A DNA stretch of 64,000 nt from Magicicada septendecula (GCA_034769895.1 CM068370.1:35787747-35851746); one strand, 5' to 3'. Positions 1 through 11,320 are shown, counted from the stretch's first letter. Program-made: numbers and translations. Notes: generated by a model not told the origin, from the sequence alone.

Positions 1-205
1 TTAGATGTGCATATTTGTAATCCAGAATCTTTCCAGATTCGATTTAACAAATGTATACCCATCTGCAACCTGTTGTCCGAGTCCGACAGAATAGCCTGAT
101 CGTCCGCAAACAACAAAGTGTCAATTGTAGAGGGACCAATCACAGAATGCTCTGGAAGACACATCTGCCAGTTTTGTATGACATCGTCAATATATATATT
201 ATATG
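1..205 (-). pseudogene. LINE reverse transcriptase fragment
   Basis: Reverse complement of this stretch matches the RT segment at 8145-8350 (a copy of the same LINE family on the other strand), including the FADDQ form of the catalytic YxDD box. It continues off the left edge of the window. Only a non-autonomous fragment is visible. Confidence 0.75.
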
Positions 206-414
206 TATGGCTATGACATTCAGCTGTTAATCTAGGGGCCACAGATTCGATTTTCCGGTGTCCTATAAAACCATGGGGCACGGTGAGTACTTAAGGAAAT
301 AATAAACGCACGAAAGAAAGTGCTGGTCGCACTGCCTTCTTAATATTATACGCCGCAAGACTCACGTTTCTTTAAGGCATTTAGAGTGTACATATAAGAA
401 CCTACTATTACATT

Positions 415-512
415 TTTCTATTGTATTGTATTAATTGTTTATAGCCTAAAGGTACCAATATTTAATGTATGGTACCTTTAGGCTATAAACAATAAATCCA
501 ATACAATAGAAA
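415..512. repeat. Hairpin-forming inverted repeat
   Basis: Arms of about 41 bases (415-457 and 470-512) are nearly perfect reverse complements around a 12-base AT-rich loop; each arm contains GGTACC-like and TATAGCCTAAAG sequence. It could be a small MITE or a fold-back. No coding sequence. Confidence 0.7.
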
Positions 513-902
513 ATTGAAATTATAGGTACCATTAGTAAAACAATAAGTGTATGTATATTATAAATACATCACATTATCATTACTATTACATGTCTATTTT
601 CCTTGTTTGGCCCATCTTCGTGCGTCACCATTCCATTTTACTTTTAATAACAGTCTTCAGACACGCATCTAGACGACCTCAGGCGGTACTTCGCTGACAT
701 GTCAAAGAGTTCTCGTCTCTTCTTTATGAAGAGAGCTGAAGAAAATCACTGACGGAAAGGCATTTCTTCAGCAGTGAGCAGACAAATGGAATGAAATCTG
801 AATTTAGCGTTTCAGAATTTTTAAATGTTAAAAGATTAATTATGAAAGATAATTGCTACAGAGAAATATTAAAAGATTAAACAAATAAAATATTAATATT
901 AT
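513..902. other. No recognised feature
   Basis: AT-rich non-coding sequence; I see nothing I can name here. Confidence 0.5.
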
Positions 903-1244
903 TACAGTGGAAAACGTTTAATGCGAAATGACGGGGACCAGCTGTTTTTTCGTGTTAACAGAATTTCGTGTTAAACGGACAAAAAATGAAACAAAACGAG
1001 CTAAATAAGCAAATACTATGTAGATTACTTACTGTTTGTGTAGTAAAATGAAGCAATACAGACTATTCAGCAGGCACTTAGGCATTTAGGCACCTATATG
1101 TAAATGTTTTATTTATCCTCTTAGAAAATGTATGGTTATTTTTTGAAAAAAATTGTTTCATTTTCCTAAAACTTAGTATACACGCGCTGTAGTTGTTTTT
1201 CACTTAGTCTTACGATTTAGGTTTTCTTCTACAGTAATGTAGTA

Positions 1245-2135
1245 CGAGGGTCATTCAATAAGTAAACAGACAAACAGTTGTAGAAAAGAAATTAATTGTA
1301 GCAGCTGATTGAAACTTTCAGGAGTGTTACCTGGAAACGTCGTTCTGAGTTTTGATCAGCTGCCCAGTAATATATTGCATAAACATAACCAATACAGTTT
1401 TATTTACGATGGCGTGTCCTCTTGAGGACAGTACTTTCGAAGAACAGCGTTCTGTTATAAGATTTTTGGATTTGGAACCACTAACTTGCATTCACTATTT
1501 TGAACCTGAGTCAAAGCGACAAAGCATGGAGTGGAAGCTTCCCAGTTCACCCGCCAAAAAGAAATTCAAAACCCAGCCATCAGCTGGTAAAGTGATGTTA
1601 ACCATCTTTTGGAGCTCCCAAGCCCCAATTTTCTGTGATTACCTACAAGACCAGCGTGCCATCAATAGTCAGTACTATTCTGACAAGATTGTGAACAAAG
1701 TTAAGCCTGCATTGAAGAAGAAATGTCCGGGATGGCAGAGGAAAAGTGCGATTCTCCTTCACGATAATGCCCGCCCACACACGACAATACTGACGCTCGA
1801 AACAATAAAAAAAGTAGGTCGGGAGATCCTGCCTCATCCCCCTTATAGCCCTGACCTTGCCCCATCTGACTTTTTCTTGTTTGGCCCACTCAAGGAGACT
1901 ATGCGTGGTGTCAAGTTCAACAGCAATGAAGAAGTGAAGGAAAAAGTCCAAAACTGGCTTCGACATCAAGGTAAAGAATTCTTTGCTGAGGGAATACAAA
2001 AGCTTGTAAAGAGATGGGACAAGTGCATAGACGTTGCTGGATATTACGTTGAAAAGTAAAAAAAAAATTGTATTGATTGAATAAAAAGTTTTTGCTCCAC
2101 AGCTGTTTGTTTGTTTACTTATTGAATGACCTTCG
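1245..2135 (+). mobile_element. Mariner element, internally deleted
   Basis: Terminal inverted repeats CGAGGGTCATTCAATAAGTA at the left and its imperfect complement ending TTGAATGACCTTCG at 2135; flanked by TA at 1243-1244 and 2136-2137. At 891 bp it is shorter than the usual ~1.3 kb of full mariners. Nested in the Tigger-like element. Confidence 0.92.
1409..2059 (+). pseudogene. Mariner transposase, internally deleted
   Basis: Open frame of 216 codons from an ATG (1409) shortly after the left inverted repeat. The C-terminal half carries the mariner hallmarks LHDNARPH and HPPYSPDLAPSDFFLF, which hold the second and third catalytic acidic residues of the DDD triad, and ends WDKCIDVAGYYVEK just before the right repeat. 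Full mariner transposases are about 340-350 residues; the N-terminal helix-turn-helix part is largely missing, with the frame joined across the deletion near residue 45. It stays open but is unlikely to be an active enzyme. An upstream in-frame extension to 1352 lies partly in the 5' untranslated part and was not chosen. Confidence 0.85.
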
Positions 2136-2169
2136 TATATGTCTTTTATAAATCATACAGTGGCAATGT

Positions 2170-2425
2170 TCAATTATTTTTAAAGTAGTCCGCTATTTTC
2201 TTTTGCAAACAATCCTGCACTAATTTATATTCAACAAATTGTTCTAATTTATCAATGTGGTCAAACGTTTCACCATCCGAGTTGACTTCTAAATATCGGC
2301 GAACACGGCTCAACAACAAGACCACATCGGTAGCGGTAAGAACTCGTAAATTTTCACCGTCATTTTCCGTGTCAACTTCGTCGGCACTGTCATCGCTTTC
2401 ACTGTTTCGGGGGCGCGTGCAAGAA
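2170..2425 (-). pseudogene. Tigger/pogo transposase C-terminal remnant with PIP-box-like tail
   Basis: The minus strand reads an acidic linker (DDSADEVDTENDGEN), then a helical segment with DVVLLLSRVRRYLEV, and ends QKKIADYFKNN before a stop at 2170-2172. This fits the C-termini of pogo/Tigger transposases, which end in a Q-x-x-I-x-D-F/Y-F motif; in Drosophila Pogo that motif is known to bind PCNA. The upstream part (CENP-B-type DNA-binding domain and DDE core) is absent, because the frame runs into the minisatellite. Not a functional gene; it fixes the orientation and family of the surrounding transposon. Confidence 0.7.
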
Positions 2426-2465
2426 TTTATTTATTATGCAGCTATTCAACAGCCAACAAATCTTT

Positions 2466-5160
2466 TTCGTGTTAACCGATATTTTGTAGGTACAACTTTC
2501 GTGTTAACGATTAGAAACTGTAACTGTAAAATATTAGCAGCGATCCGGACCAGAGTCATATTTTGTCTTAACCGATATTTTGTAGGTACAACTTTCGTAT
2601 TAACAATTAGAAACTGTAACTGTAAAATATTAGCAGCGATCCGGACCAGAGTCATATTTCGTCTTAACCGATATTTTGTAGGTACAACTTTCGTGTTAAC
2701 GATTAGAAACTGTAACTGTAAAATATTAGCAGCGATCCGGACCAGAGTCATATTTCGTCTTAACCGATATTTTGTAGGTACAACTTTCGTGTTAACGATT
2801 AGAAACTGTAACTGTAAAATATTAGCAGCGATCCGGACCAGAGTCATATTTCGTCTTAACCGATATTTTGTAGGTACAACTTTCGTGTTAACAATTAGAA
2901 ACTGTAACTGTAAAATATTAGCAGCGATCCGGACCAGAGTCATATTTCGTCTTAACCGATATTTTGTAGGTACAACTTTCGTGTTAACGATTAGAAACTG
3001 TAACTGTAAAATATTAGCAGCGATCCGGACCAGAGTCATATTTCATCTTAACCGATATTTTGTAGGTGCAACTTTCGTGTTAACGATTAGAAAGTGTGAC
3101 TGTAAAATATTAGCAACGATCCGGACCAGAGACATATTTAGTCTTAACAGATATTTTGTAGGTACAACTTTTGTGTTAACGATTAGAAACTGTAACTGTA
3201 AAATATTAGCAGCGATCCGGACCAGAGTCATATTTCGTCTTAACCGATATTTTGTAGGTACAACTTTCGTGTTAACGATTAGAAACTGTAACTGTAAAAT
3301 ATTAGCAGCGATCCGGACCAGAGTCATATTTCGTCTTAACCGATATTTTGTAGGTACAACTTTCGTGTTAACGATTAGAAACTGTAACTGTAAAATATTA
3401 GCAGCTATCCGGACCAGAGTCATATTTCGTCTTAACCGATATTTTGTAGGTGCAACTTTCGTGTTAACGATTAGAAAGTGTGACTGTAAAATATTAGCAG
3501 CGATCCGGACCAGAGTCATATTTCGTCTTAACCGATATTTTGTAGGTGCAACTTTCGTGTTAACGATTAGAAAGTGTGACTGTAAAATATTAGCAACGAT
3601 CCGGACCAGAGACATATTTCGTCTTAACAGATATTTTGTAGGTACAACTTTTGTGTTAACGATTAGAAACTGTAACTGTAAAATATTAGCAGCGATCCGG
3701 ACCAGAGTCATATTTCGTCTTAACCGATATTTTGTAGGTGCAACTTTCGTGTTAACGATTAGAAAGTGTGACTGTAAAATATTAGCAACGATCCGGACCA
3801 GAGTCATATTTCGTCTTAACCGATATTTTGTAGGTACAACTTTCGTGTTAACGATTAGAAACTGTAACTGTAAAATATTAGCAGCGATCCGGACCAGAGT
3901 CATATTTCGTCTTAACCGATATTTTGTAGGTACAACTTTCGTGTTAACGATTAGAAACTGTAACTGTAAAATATTAGCAGCGATCCGGACCAGAGTCATA
4001 TTTCGTCTTAACCGATATTTTGTAGGTACAACTTTCGTGTTAACGATTAGAAACTGTAACTGTAAAATATTAGCAGCGATCCGGACCAGAGTCATATTTC
4101 GTCTTAACCGATATTTTGTAGGTACAACTTTCGTGTTAACGATTAGAAACTGTAACTGTAAAATATTAGCAGCGTTTCGGACCAGAGTCATATTTCGTCT
4201 TAACCGATATTTTGTAGGTACAACTTTCGTGTTAACGATTAGAAACTGTAACTGTAAAATATTAGCAGCGATCCGGACCAGAGTCATATTTCGTCTTAAC
4301 CGATATTTTGTAGGTACAACTTTCGTGTTAACGATTAGAAACTGTAACTGTAAAATATTAGCAGCGATCCGGACCAGAGTCATATTTCGTCTTAACCGAT
4401 ATTTTGTAGGTACAACTTTCGTGTTAACGATTAGAAACTGTAACTGTAAAATATTAGCAGCGATCCGGACCAGAGTCATATTTCGTCTTAACCGATATTT
4501 TGTAGGTACAACTTTCGTGTTAACGATTAGAAACTGTAACTGTAAAATATTAGCAGCGATCCGGACCAGAGTCATATTTCGTCTTAACCGATATTTTGTA
4601 GGTACAACTTTCGTGTTAACGATTAGAAACTGTAACTGTAAAATATTAGCAGCGATCCGGACCAGAGTCATATTTCGTCTTAACCGATATTTTGTAGGTA
4701 CAACTTTCGTGTTAACGATTAGAAACTGTAACTGTAAAATATTAGCAGCGATCCGGACCAGAGTCATATTTCGTCTTAACCGATATTTTGTAGGTACAAC
4801 TTTCGTGTTAACGATTAGAAACTGTAACTGTAAAATATTAGCAGCGATCCGGACCAGAGTCATATTTCGTCTTAACCGATATTTTGTAGGTACAACTTTC
4901 GTGTTAACGATTAGAAACTGTAACTGTAAAATATTAGCAGCGATCCGGACCAGAGTCATATTTCGTCTTAACCGATATTTTGTAGGTACAACTTTCGTGT
5001 TAACGATTAGAAACTGTAACTGTAAAATATTAGCAGCGATCCGGACCAGAGTCATATTTCGTCTTAACCGATATTTTGTAGGTACAACTTTCGTGTTAAC
5101 GATTAGAAACTGTAACTGTAAAATATTAGCAGCGTTTCGGACTAGAGTCATATTTCGTGT
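2466..5160. repeat. Minisatellite, 96-bp unit, 28 copies
   Basis: Anchoring on CCGATATTTTG, units start at 2476, 2572 and so on to 5068: 28 copies at exactly 96 bp. Units with the variant pair GTGCAAC / AAGTGTGAC occur near 3066, 3450, 3546 and 3738; units after ~3830 are almost identical, pointing to recent expansion at the right. A rare AGCGTTTCGG variant occurs at 4173 and 5133, exactly ten units apart. Because 96 is divisible by three and the unit lacks stops in one frame of each strand, long open frames (970 codons +, 702 codons -) exist, but they are products of periodicity, not evidence of a gene. Confidence 0.97.
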
Positions 5161-5267
5161 TACCTGATATTTCCCACTGTAAACGTTAAACGTATGACTA
5201 TAATGTCATACGTCATTGACTATAATGTAATATTACCCATTTTATAAAAAATAAACAAATATTAGGA

Positions 5268-6095
5268 CTGCTTATAAGTAACATTCGTTATGCTGATGAT
5301 ACCGTCATATTCGCAGATAGCTTAGAGGGGCTGCAAGAACTAATGAAGAGAGTGACAGAAAGCAGCCGTAGATATGGAGATATGGTCTAGACATCAATGT
5401 TAATAAAACGAAGCTAATGATTGTATCTAAGAACAAGTTCACAAACTGCACCCTTAATATAAACTAAAGGCCAGTTGAACATGTAAACCAATTTACATAT
5501 CTTGGTACTATAGTCAATGAACAATGGGACAACTCTGAACAAATAAAGACCAGAATTGGAAAGGCAAGAGCAGTGTGCATTCGAATGAGCAGTTTATTCA
5601 AAAGTCACTATTTAACAATAAACACAAAGATGAGACTTCTATGCTGCTACGTATTCTCGGTCCTCTTCTGCGGTGTAGAATCCTTTGACTTTGACTGAAG
5701 CCACAACTAAGAAATTTGAATCTTTCGAAATGTGGCTGTACCGTAGAATACTGAGCATTTCATGAACAGCACATATAACTAATGTTGAAGTTCTTAGAAA
5801 GATGAAGAAAGATAGGGTAGTTATTAACACAGTAAAGGCAAGAAAGCTTCAGTATCTGGGACATCTCATGAGAAATGAAAGAGATTTTACTTATTGCAGT
5901 CCAATACTACACGGAAAAGTACTTGGAAAGAGAGGAGTTGGGCGACCGAGAATATCATGACTGAGAAATTTAAGGACCTGGTTCAGCATGAATACAACTG
6001 ACTTATTCCCTGCAGCGGTGCAGAAAGTTAAAATAGCCTGTATGGAATCCAACATCCGAAACGGATAGGAACTATTAGAGAAAGAAGACTCCTTA
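5268..6095 (+). pseudogene. LINE reverse transcriptase 3' portion (family C)
   Basis: Broken frames read NIRYADDTVIFAD (RT catalytic box), then QFTYLGTIVNEQWDNSEQIKTR, the maturation segment LRKMKKDREVINTVKARKLQYLGHLMRNE, and GKRGVGRPRIS near the 3' end. Several stops and frameshifts interrupt it. Related minus-strand copies lie at 53783-54142 and 60697-60862. Clade not resolved; the C-terminal layout is like many insect RTE/CR1-type LINE ORFs. Confidence 0.8.
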
Positions 6096-6099
6096 GGAC

Positions 6100-6685
6100 T
6101 GTACGGACTTAATATCTCCAGATTACTCCATTCTCAAGGGACAAAACAACAAAGTCAGGTATAACAATTTCCATTGATACGTTTAATCGTGTTTTGCTGC
6201 AACAAAGACAACAAATACTTTATGAACAGCATAACGTATATCACTGTTTCACCATATATATAGTTTCCTCGCCATCAACTGATATCATTACTCTGTGATT
6301 TTACGTAAAGATTGTGTATTTTTCTACAATAAGTATTACTAAATCACATCAGGGGTTCACATCTAGTGGATATGGGTTTAGCAATCCCGATGTGGCGTAA
6401 CTGGATTCTCACTTGGCTTCAACTTGTCTTGGATGAGATCCTTTCATTTAATCTTTTCTGTATAATCTCTCTTGACTGTCTATTGACCTATTCTGACCCC
6501 GACGCAATTAGACTAATCAAGGGCTAGAGTGTCTTCCTTTTTCAATTCTAATTTCTTAATTTTGGGTGGGTTAGGATCTTAAGGTGCTCACTGATGCCTA
6601 TAGATGAGCACTGGAAATATTAAGAAACGTTCAGTATTAGAATAACTGATACAAAGACACCAAATCCTATCTCAGAAAGAGAAGA
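6100..6685. other. No recognised feature
   Basis: Non-coding sequence with no repeat or open frame I can identify. Confidence 0.5.
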
Positions 6686-6689
6686 ATGA

Positions 6690-6850
6690 GAGAGAAAGAG
6701 AAAGGTTGAGGGTGAAAGGGAGGGCGACTCTCCTGCGCCCCAAAATAGGGGCTTTCCGACTAAGGTATGGTAACCCTGACAGAAGAGTCTCTGGCCCTCC
6801 TGGTAGGGGGTCGTCCAACAGGCCAGTAACCTGTTAGTGTAAAACTTTGA
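6690..6850 (-). repeat. Interspersed repeat related to 12985-13130
   Basis: The complement contains CAGGTTACTGGCCTGTTG followed by a CTACCAGGAGGGCC block, resembling CAGGTTACTGGCCTGCTG and CAACCTGGAGGACCAGG at 12990-13035. Probably two copies of an unnamed short repeat; boundaries unclear. Confidence 0.4.
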
Positions 6851-6879
6851 AACACTTGAAGTATCCAAAGCACCCTCGG

Positions 6880-7058
6880 AGTAACATTGCAAAGGATCTG
6901 CAAAGGATGACAGAGGATCGAGTGGCGAAAGCGGCACTGAACTATAAAGCCATTGTTAGAAGAGACGTGGGTCGTCCGAGGATGAGATAGGTGCCGGAAC
7001 AGGTTTATATACCTTAATCCTTGAAGAGGTAAAGAAGAAGAAGAAGAAGAAGAAGTAT
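6880..7058 (+). pseudogene. LINE 3' end with (GAA)n tail
   Basis: Reads RMTEDRVAKAALNYKA then VGRPRMR, the typical C-terminus of LINE ORF2 proteins, and ends in eight GAA/AAG triplets (7032-7055). The same trinucleotide tail ends the LINE copies at 24722-24803 and 56757-57125. Confidence 0.65.
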
Positions 7059-7059
7059 T

Positions 7060-7668
7060 AATAAAGGTTTCGGGGAACAACAGTCAGTTCTGACTAAAAT
7101 TGCACACTTTTAATCAAAATACGTTCCATACACATTTGACGGCAGTTCTGAACATAAACTGACAAACTGCCGTGGCATTATATTCGCTCGATGCATAGGT
7201 TTCAAACTGCATTTATCATTCAAACGCGCACGCTACGAGATTCTAGTCGGCCTTGATAAGGTAGTCGTTTAGCTGTAGGTAATTAAGTTGAAAAAAACTT
7301 GTTTACGTCATGTTTTCAAATAAAATCGAGTCAAGACTGCGCGATGCAGTCACATCGACAACTCTGAACGTCCTGTTTCGCCGCGGCCCACTCGTGAATG
7401 TAATTAATTTACAAAACCGGGACATAAACCACACATATACAGCGTCAGGTATTACGTAATTGAACCAGCGGACTAATTAAATCTGGTGCTACCTCGACTT
7501 TTGATGGAATCTGAAAAATCAGCCGTGAATTGGAAACTACAATGAAACGAAGTAGTCCTGTAACGGTTTAAAGTGGGGTAGCCAAGGTCACATGAAGGAC
7601 ACAGAGCGCACTACAACACATTTTTCTGCTATTTCTATTGTGATGCGAATGCAGATATTAGGATCTTA
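7060..7668. other. No recognised feature
   Basis: Mixed-composition non-coding sequence; no gene, RNA or repeat copy recognised. Confidence 0.5.
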
Positions 7669-7681
7669 TAAATTCGAGATG

Positions 7682-8969
7682 CGCAAACTATAGGCAGTAA
7701 TGGCAAGAAAAGGGATCCCACAACATCTAATTACAGCAATACAGAGTATGTATCGTAGTCCTTTAGTCTTCGACTGGTTTGTACCCTCCCCGCATATACC
7801 CGTGGTGCGTGTGGTACTGATTCTCTCACAGGTATATGGGACCTACAGTTTAACGCCGGATCCGAACGGCATAGTAGGGGAAGGTGTATACTAAGCAGGA
7901 TACCTCTCGCTGGTTTGCCATTGCCTTGCGAGGGGGAACGGTCGTATCTAAATCAGATGGCCCCCGGCGGGAATTGAACCCGCGCCGACAGCGTAGCAGC
8001 GCCACACGCTAGCCACTACGCCACGACCGCTCCACAGAGTATGTATATGGAGAATAAAATCTTAATAGACGCAGGGAGGCCGAGAACAGCTCCTAGAGTT
8101 GGTCTGATCAATTGTGGAGTACGACAAGGGTGTCCATTATCGCCTTCTCTTTTTAATTTATATGTTGACGATGTCACACAAAACTGGCAGATGTGTCTTC
8201 TAGAACATTTTATGATTGGTCACTCTAAAATTGACACTTTGTTGTTTGCGGACGATCAGGCTATTATTCTGTCGGACTCTGAAAACAGATTGCAGATGGG
8301 TATACATTTGTTAAATCGTATCTGCAAAGACTCTGGATTGCAAATATTCACACTTAAAACCAAGGTGATGGCTTTTTGTGGAACTGATCCCGTACGGGCA
8401 AAAATTGTTATAGATGGTACTGTCCTGCAACAAGATAAGCAGTTTTGAATACCTGGGCTACAGTGTGTCTTATAATGCCAGCAATGACGTTGTGAATGAG
8501 TTGTATAAGTTCAACCTAATGTGCGAGACCATTAGGTGAACCCTTAAGTCACCAAGAATCCTAACACGCCCAAAATTCTACAAGGTTATGGATTTCCCAC
8601 AATTCTTTATGGGTCTGAGAATTGGACTTTAACGAAAGGCCAGGCGGCTGAAATGATTTTTCTCAGGCACGTGGCAGGCTATACTCTCCATGATCATAGA
8701 AGAATCACAGGTATACGGTAAGAACTGAATATTATGAGTATACTCGACAGGATCGCCCAGTATCGGCTGAATTGGTGGTGACATGTTTGCCGAATGGATG
8801 ACTGCCGCATCCCAAAACAACTCTGGAACTATACGCCGAGGGGACGGTGAGGTGTGGGACGTCCGAGGAAGCCCTGGAGTGACCAGCTCTAATCTTTGCC
8901 TATTTTAGACCGAAACAACCCATCTTTGTTTAATACCTGAAGATGATGATGATAATGATGATGATGAAT
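7682..8969 (+). mobile_element. 5'-truncated LINE with 11-bp target-site duplication
   Basis: Flanked by the direct repeat AATTCGAGATG (7671-7681 and 8970-8980). RT coding begins at about 7700 (MARKGIPQHLITAIQSMY), is split by a SINE (7754-8033), resumes at 8041 with VRQGCPLSPSLFNLYVDD and LLFADDQAI (RT palm) and QDKQFEYLGY, then decays through LYGSENWTL and LNIMSILDRIAQYRLNWW to a (GAT)n tail at 8941-8968. The tail and flanking repeats show target-primed insertion. Frameshifts and stops after 8448 mean it is dead. Sister copies: 1-205 and 46748-47170, both minus. Confidence 0.92.
7754..8033 (-). mobile_element. tRNA-derived SINE with 13-bp target-site duplication
   Basis: Direct repeat ACAGAGTATGTAT flanks it (7741-7753 and 8034-8046). 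On the minus strand the head folds like a tRNA: pol III A box TGGCGTAGTGGCTAG (8009-8023) and B box GGTTCAATTCC (7970-7980) with usual spacing. The body holds AAGGCAATGGCAAACC, a motif shared by several animal SINEs. No poly-A tail. It interrupts the LINE RT frame, so it is younger than the LINE. Confidence 0.9.
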
Positions 8970-9039
8970 AATTCGAGATGGTACATAGCCTTAACTACCT
9001 TAGGCCAGACGTTTACTATAAAATAATATTAGTGTGGAA

Positions 9040-9590
9040 ATTTGAAAGCGTATTTTGCCAGGAAATAACTGTGTGCAGAGCCTCAGGAAACATCTAAAGT
9101 CTCAGTTGATACAAAGGAAAATCAAGGTATTGATGTATAAGGTCCTAGTGCGCCCAGTACTAACTTATTCATCAGAGACATGGACGCTACCTGGATCAGA
9201 TGAGAAGCAACTAAACATATTTGAAAGGAGGATCCTCAGACAAATTTTCGATCTAGTGGAAGAGAGTGAAGCCTGGAGGAAAAGATATATTTTGAGCTCT
9301 ATAATTTGTATGATGAACCTGATGTGTTTGTATGATGTCACCTTTATTAAATTAAAAAGATTAGAATGGGCTGGACACATTTTACGTGCTTGTGAAAGTA
9401 GAGTTATTAAGAAGATTTATTGCAAAGCCAAAAGGTGAAAGGAAAGTTGGAAGGCAAAAATTGAGATGGTGGGATGGGGGGAGTCAGGACATCATTACAC
9501 TTGGAATTGGAAACTGGAACAATATGGCGAATAGAGAATAATGAGGAAATCTTCTGAAGAAGGCCAAAGGGCTGTCGATCAAATGATGAT
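9040..9590 (+). pseudogene. LINE RT C-terminal fragment
   Basis: An open stretch (9055-9438) reads KVLMYKVLVRPVLTYSSETW and ERRILRQIFDLVEE, then LKRLEWAGHILRA, matching the post-catalytic part of LINE ORF2 proteins; one frameshift follows before a short (ATG)n tail near 9575-9592. No endonuclease or catalytic RT part present. Confidence 0.75.
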
Positions 9591-9591
9591 G

Positions 9592-10074
9592 ATGATTTGC
9601 ATTATTTGTAGCTATTTGCAAATGCTATCGTATTAATATTTGATAACAAATATCCTCTGGCAATGAAAAGTTTGATCAGGTTGAAATTGAAAAGAAAGGG
9701 CAGACAGAGTGAACATTAGTCGCAAGGAAGTAATCTATTAATAGTGTAATAACAATTAACAAAACTCGACAAAGGAAGTAAGAGAATGAATGAAAGGCAC
9801 AATCACGTGAACAATTTAATCTCAAGAAAAACATAAAGGGGCACGCTTAACGTACAATGTACTGCTGTATACAGTGCTCATATCCGCGACCATTGACAAT
9901 ATCAGAGAAAGTCAAGTGGGGTCAAGGCACCAGTGGCCATTCCCCCTTGGTTGAAAACATCTGATTGTCATTCTTGTTTAATACAGCACTAGTGTTGAAT
10001 ATAAAACTTGTGATACTTAAGTAGGAAATCAGTCTACATAACTAGTCCGGCTTGATGTAGATCAAAATTAGAAA
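9592..10074. other. No recognised feature
   Basis: Non-coding; nothing recognised. Confidence 0.5.
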
Positions 10075-11000
10075 AGGCTTTTTAAAATATCGGTGTGGAG
10101 AACCATACATGACTTCCATGTTCTAAGATTTATATTTAAAATCATTCTTGAAATGAAACATTTCCATAGGAAGTACTTCTTTCTACTTCTTGCTTCAGCC
10201 TTAACCACAGTACTGTGGTCATTAACGTATACCACCTCACGTTAACGCACTCGATTTTCACTGATGATGGAAGTCGATGGCACTGCCGAAACGTCTGGTT
10301 TTGCAGAAAACATTGGACCACGCCCAAACAGCCCGGGAAGGAATTTTAACAACAAACTACTTCTTTGTTGCCGATAACGTAGTACACAAACAAAAAATTA
10401 TCCCCTCCCCCTTCCTCTATCATTTTCATTTATAGAAAATTACCCCCTTCTATTTCAACTACCCTTTTTATTTATAAATATTTCATCTACCTTTCTACAG
10501 TGGATTATTATGACCTTCTTTTCAGGATACTTTATTTATCAAAATTAAGTAATTCATTCTTATTAAAACATAAAACGTTGCTGGTAAACTACCCTTTGTC
10601 CTTAACCGATCTTCACCAAAATCAACAGACCTTGAGTACTCTACAATGTAGATACATATGCAAAAATTTATTTGATTCAGTTTGAATTTACGGGAGTTAT
10701 CGTTTTCCATAGAAAAAATTACTCTTGTTAAAACATAAGACGTTGCAGATAAACTACCCCTTTCCCTTAACCGATCTTCACCAAAATCAATAAATCTTAA
10801 GTCCTCTGTAATTCAGGCATGTGTACAAAAACTTATTCGATTCTGTTAGAAATCGCGGCAGTTATCGTTTGCAATAGAAACAATTCTACACATAGACACA
10901 CACTTCGAAAAATAACTTTTTTCATGTTTTTAGGGTAGTACAATCAGAATCAGCCCTTATCTCGATCACGATTCTTTTCACCATCACCATACTTCCATTT
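10075..11000 (+). repeat. Long interspersed repeat, inverted copy at 25930-26665
   Basis: Sequence from 10075 to 11000 matches the complement of 25930-26665 through several anchor blocks: TTAACCACAGTACTGTGGT, the CTGATGA...GAAACGTCTGG segment, GCCGATAACGTAGTAC, AACCGATCTTCACCAAAATC and CCATTTCCTTATGGAACATG. Part of it (10560-10720 and 10730-10880) is an internal direct duplication (AAACATAAAACGTTGC / AAACATAAGACGTTGC). No coding capacity. The terminal block CCACGCCCAAACAGCCCGGG also ends the copy at 31905-32095. Confidence 0.8.
10261..10292 (+). ncRNA. Hammerhead-core-like motif (CTGATGA...GAAAC)
   Basis: CTGATGA (10261-10267), a 20-base segment able to form a short stem (GGAAGT with ACTGCC, one mismatch), then GAAAC (10288-10292). 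This matches the conserved core of hammerhead ribozymes (CUGANGA - helix II - GAAA). Helices I and III and the cleavage triplet were not found by eye, so it may be a decayed or non-functional copy. Confidence 0.4.
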
Positions 11001-11320
11001 CCTTATGGAACATGGAAGTAATAAGAAAAATAATTGCTAGTAAAAACATTTTGAATAATTTAGCATGAAACATTTAATAAGGGAATCTGTTGATGACGCA
11101 CAGATGTTGCGATATTATTTCTGTTCCAGAAAGTTAGATGTCACACCACTAATTAATTTAGTAGTGTCAACGTATAATAATGCTCACCACCACCACCAGT
11201 GTTGTACGAACAATAAGATGTTCTTGCTGAATTTGATGGCGAGCCCCCCGCAGATACAGTTGTAACGTTATATGCGTAGAAACGGCAGCGTGTACCATTA
11301 AATTAATGATTTTCCAGCAA
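11001..11320. other. No recognised feature
   Basis: Non-coding; a short open frame at 11065-11265 resembles nothing known to me. Confidence 0.45.

Larger units (their letters stand above)
905..5179 (-). mobile_element. Tigger/pogo-like DNA transposon (composite, expanded)
   Basis: Ends are CAGTGGAAAACG at 905 and, reading inward from the right, CAGTGGGAAATATC ending at 5179. Both are flanked by TA (903-904 and 5180-5181), the target duplication of Tc1/mariner/pogo elements. The element runs on the minus strand: a transposase C-terminus sits at 2170-2425. A mariner (1245-2135) is nested in what would be the 3' untranslated part, and the rest of the transposase is absent, its place taken by a 96-bp minisatellite whose unit shares TTCGTGTTAAC with the subterminal sequence near 945-975. 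Element identity is inferred from the ends plus the C-terminal motif. Confidence 0.72.

Noticed and set aside
2466-5160. CRISPR array
   Set aside because: Units are contiguous and nearly identical, with no variable spacers and no cas genes; the sequence is eukaryotic.
2255-5167. 970-residue open frame with 32-residue repeats as a repeat protein gene
   Set aside because: The 96-bp period is a multiple of three, so one stop-free frame stays open; the minus strand is equally open (702 codons), there is no promoter or signal, and the array lies inside a transposon.
7960-8033. Functional tRNA gene
   Set aside because: A and B boxes are present, but the acceptor stem does not pair fully, a non-tRNA body follows, and a 13-bp target duplication shows it is a SINE head.
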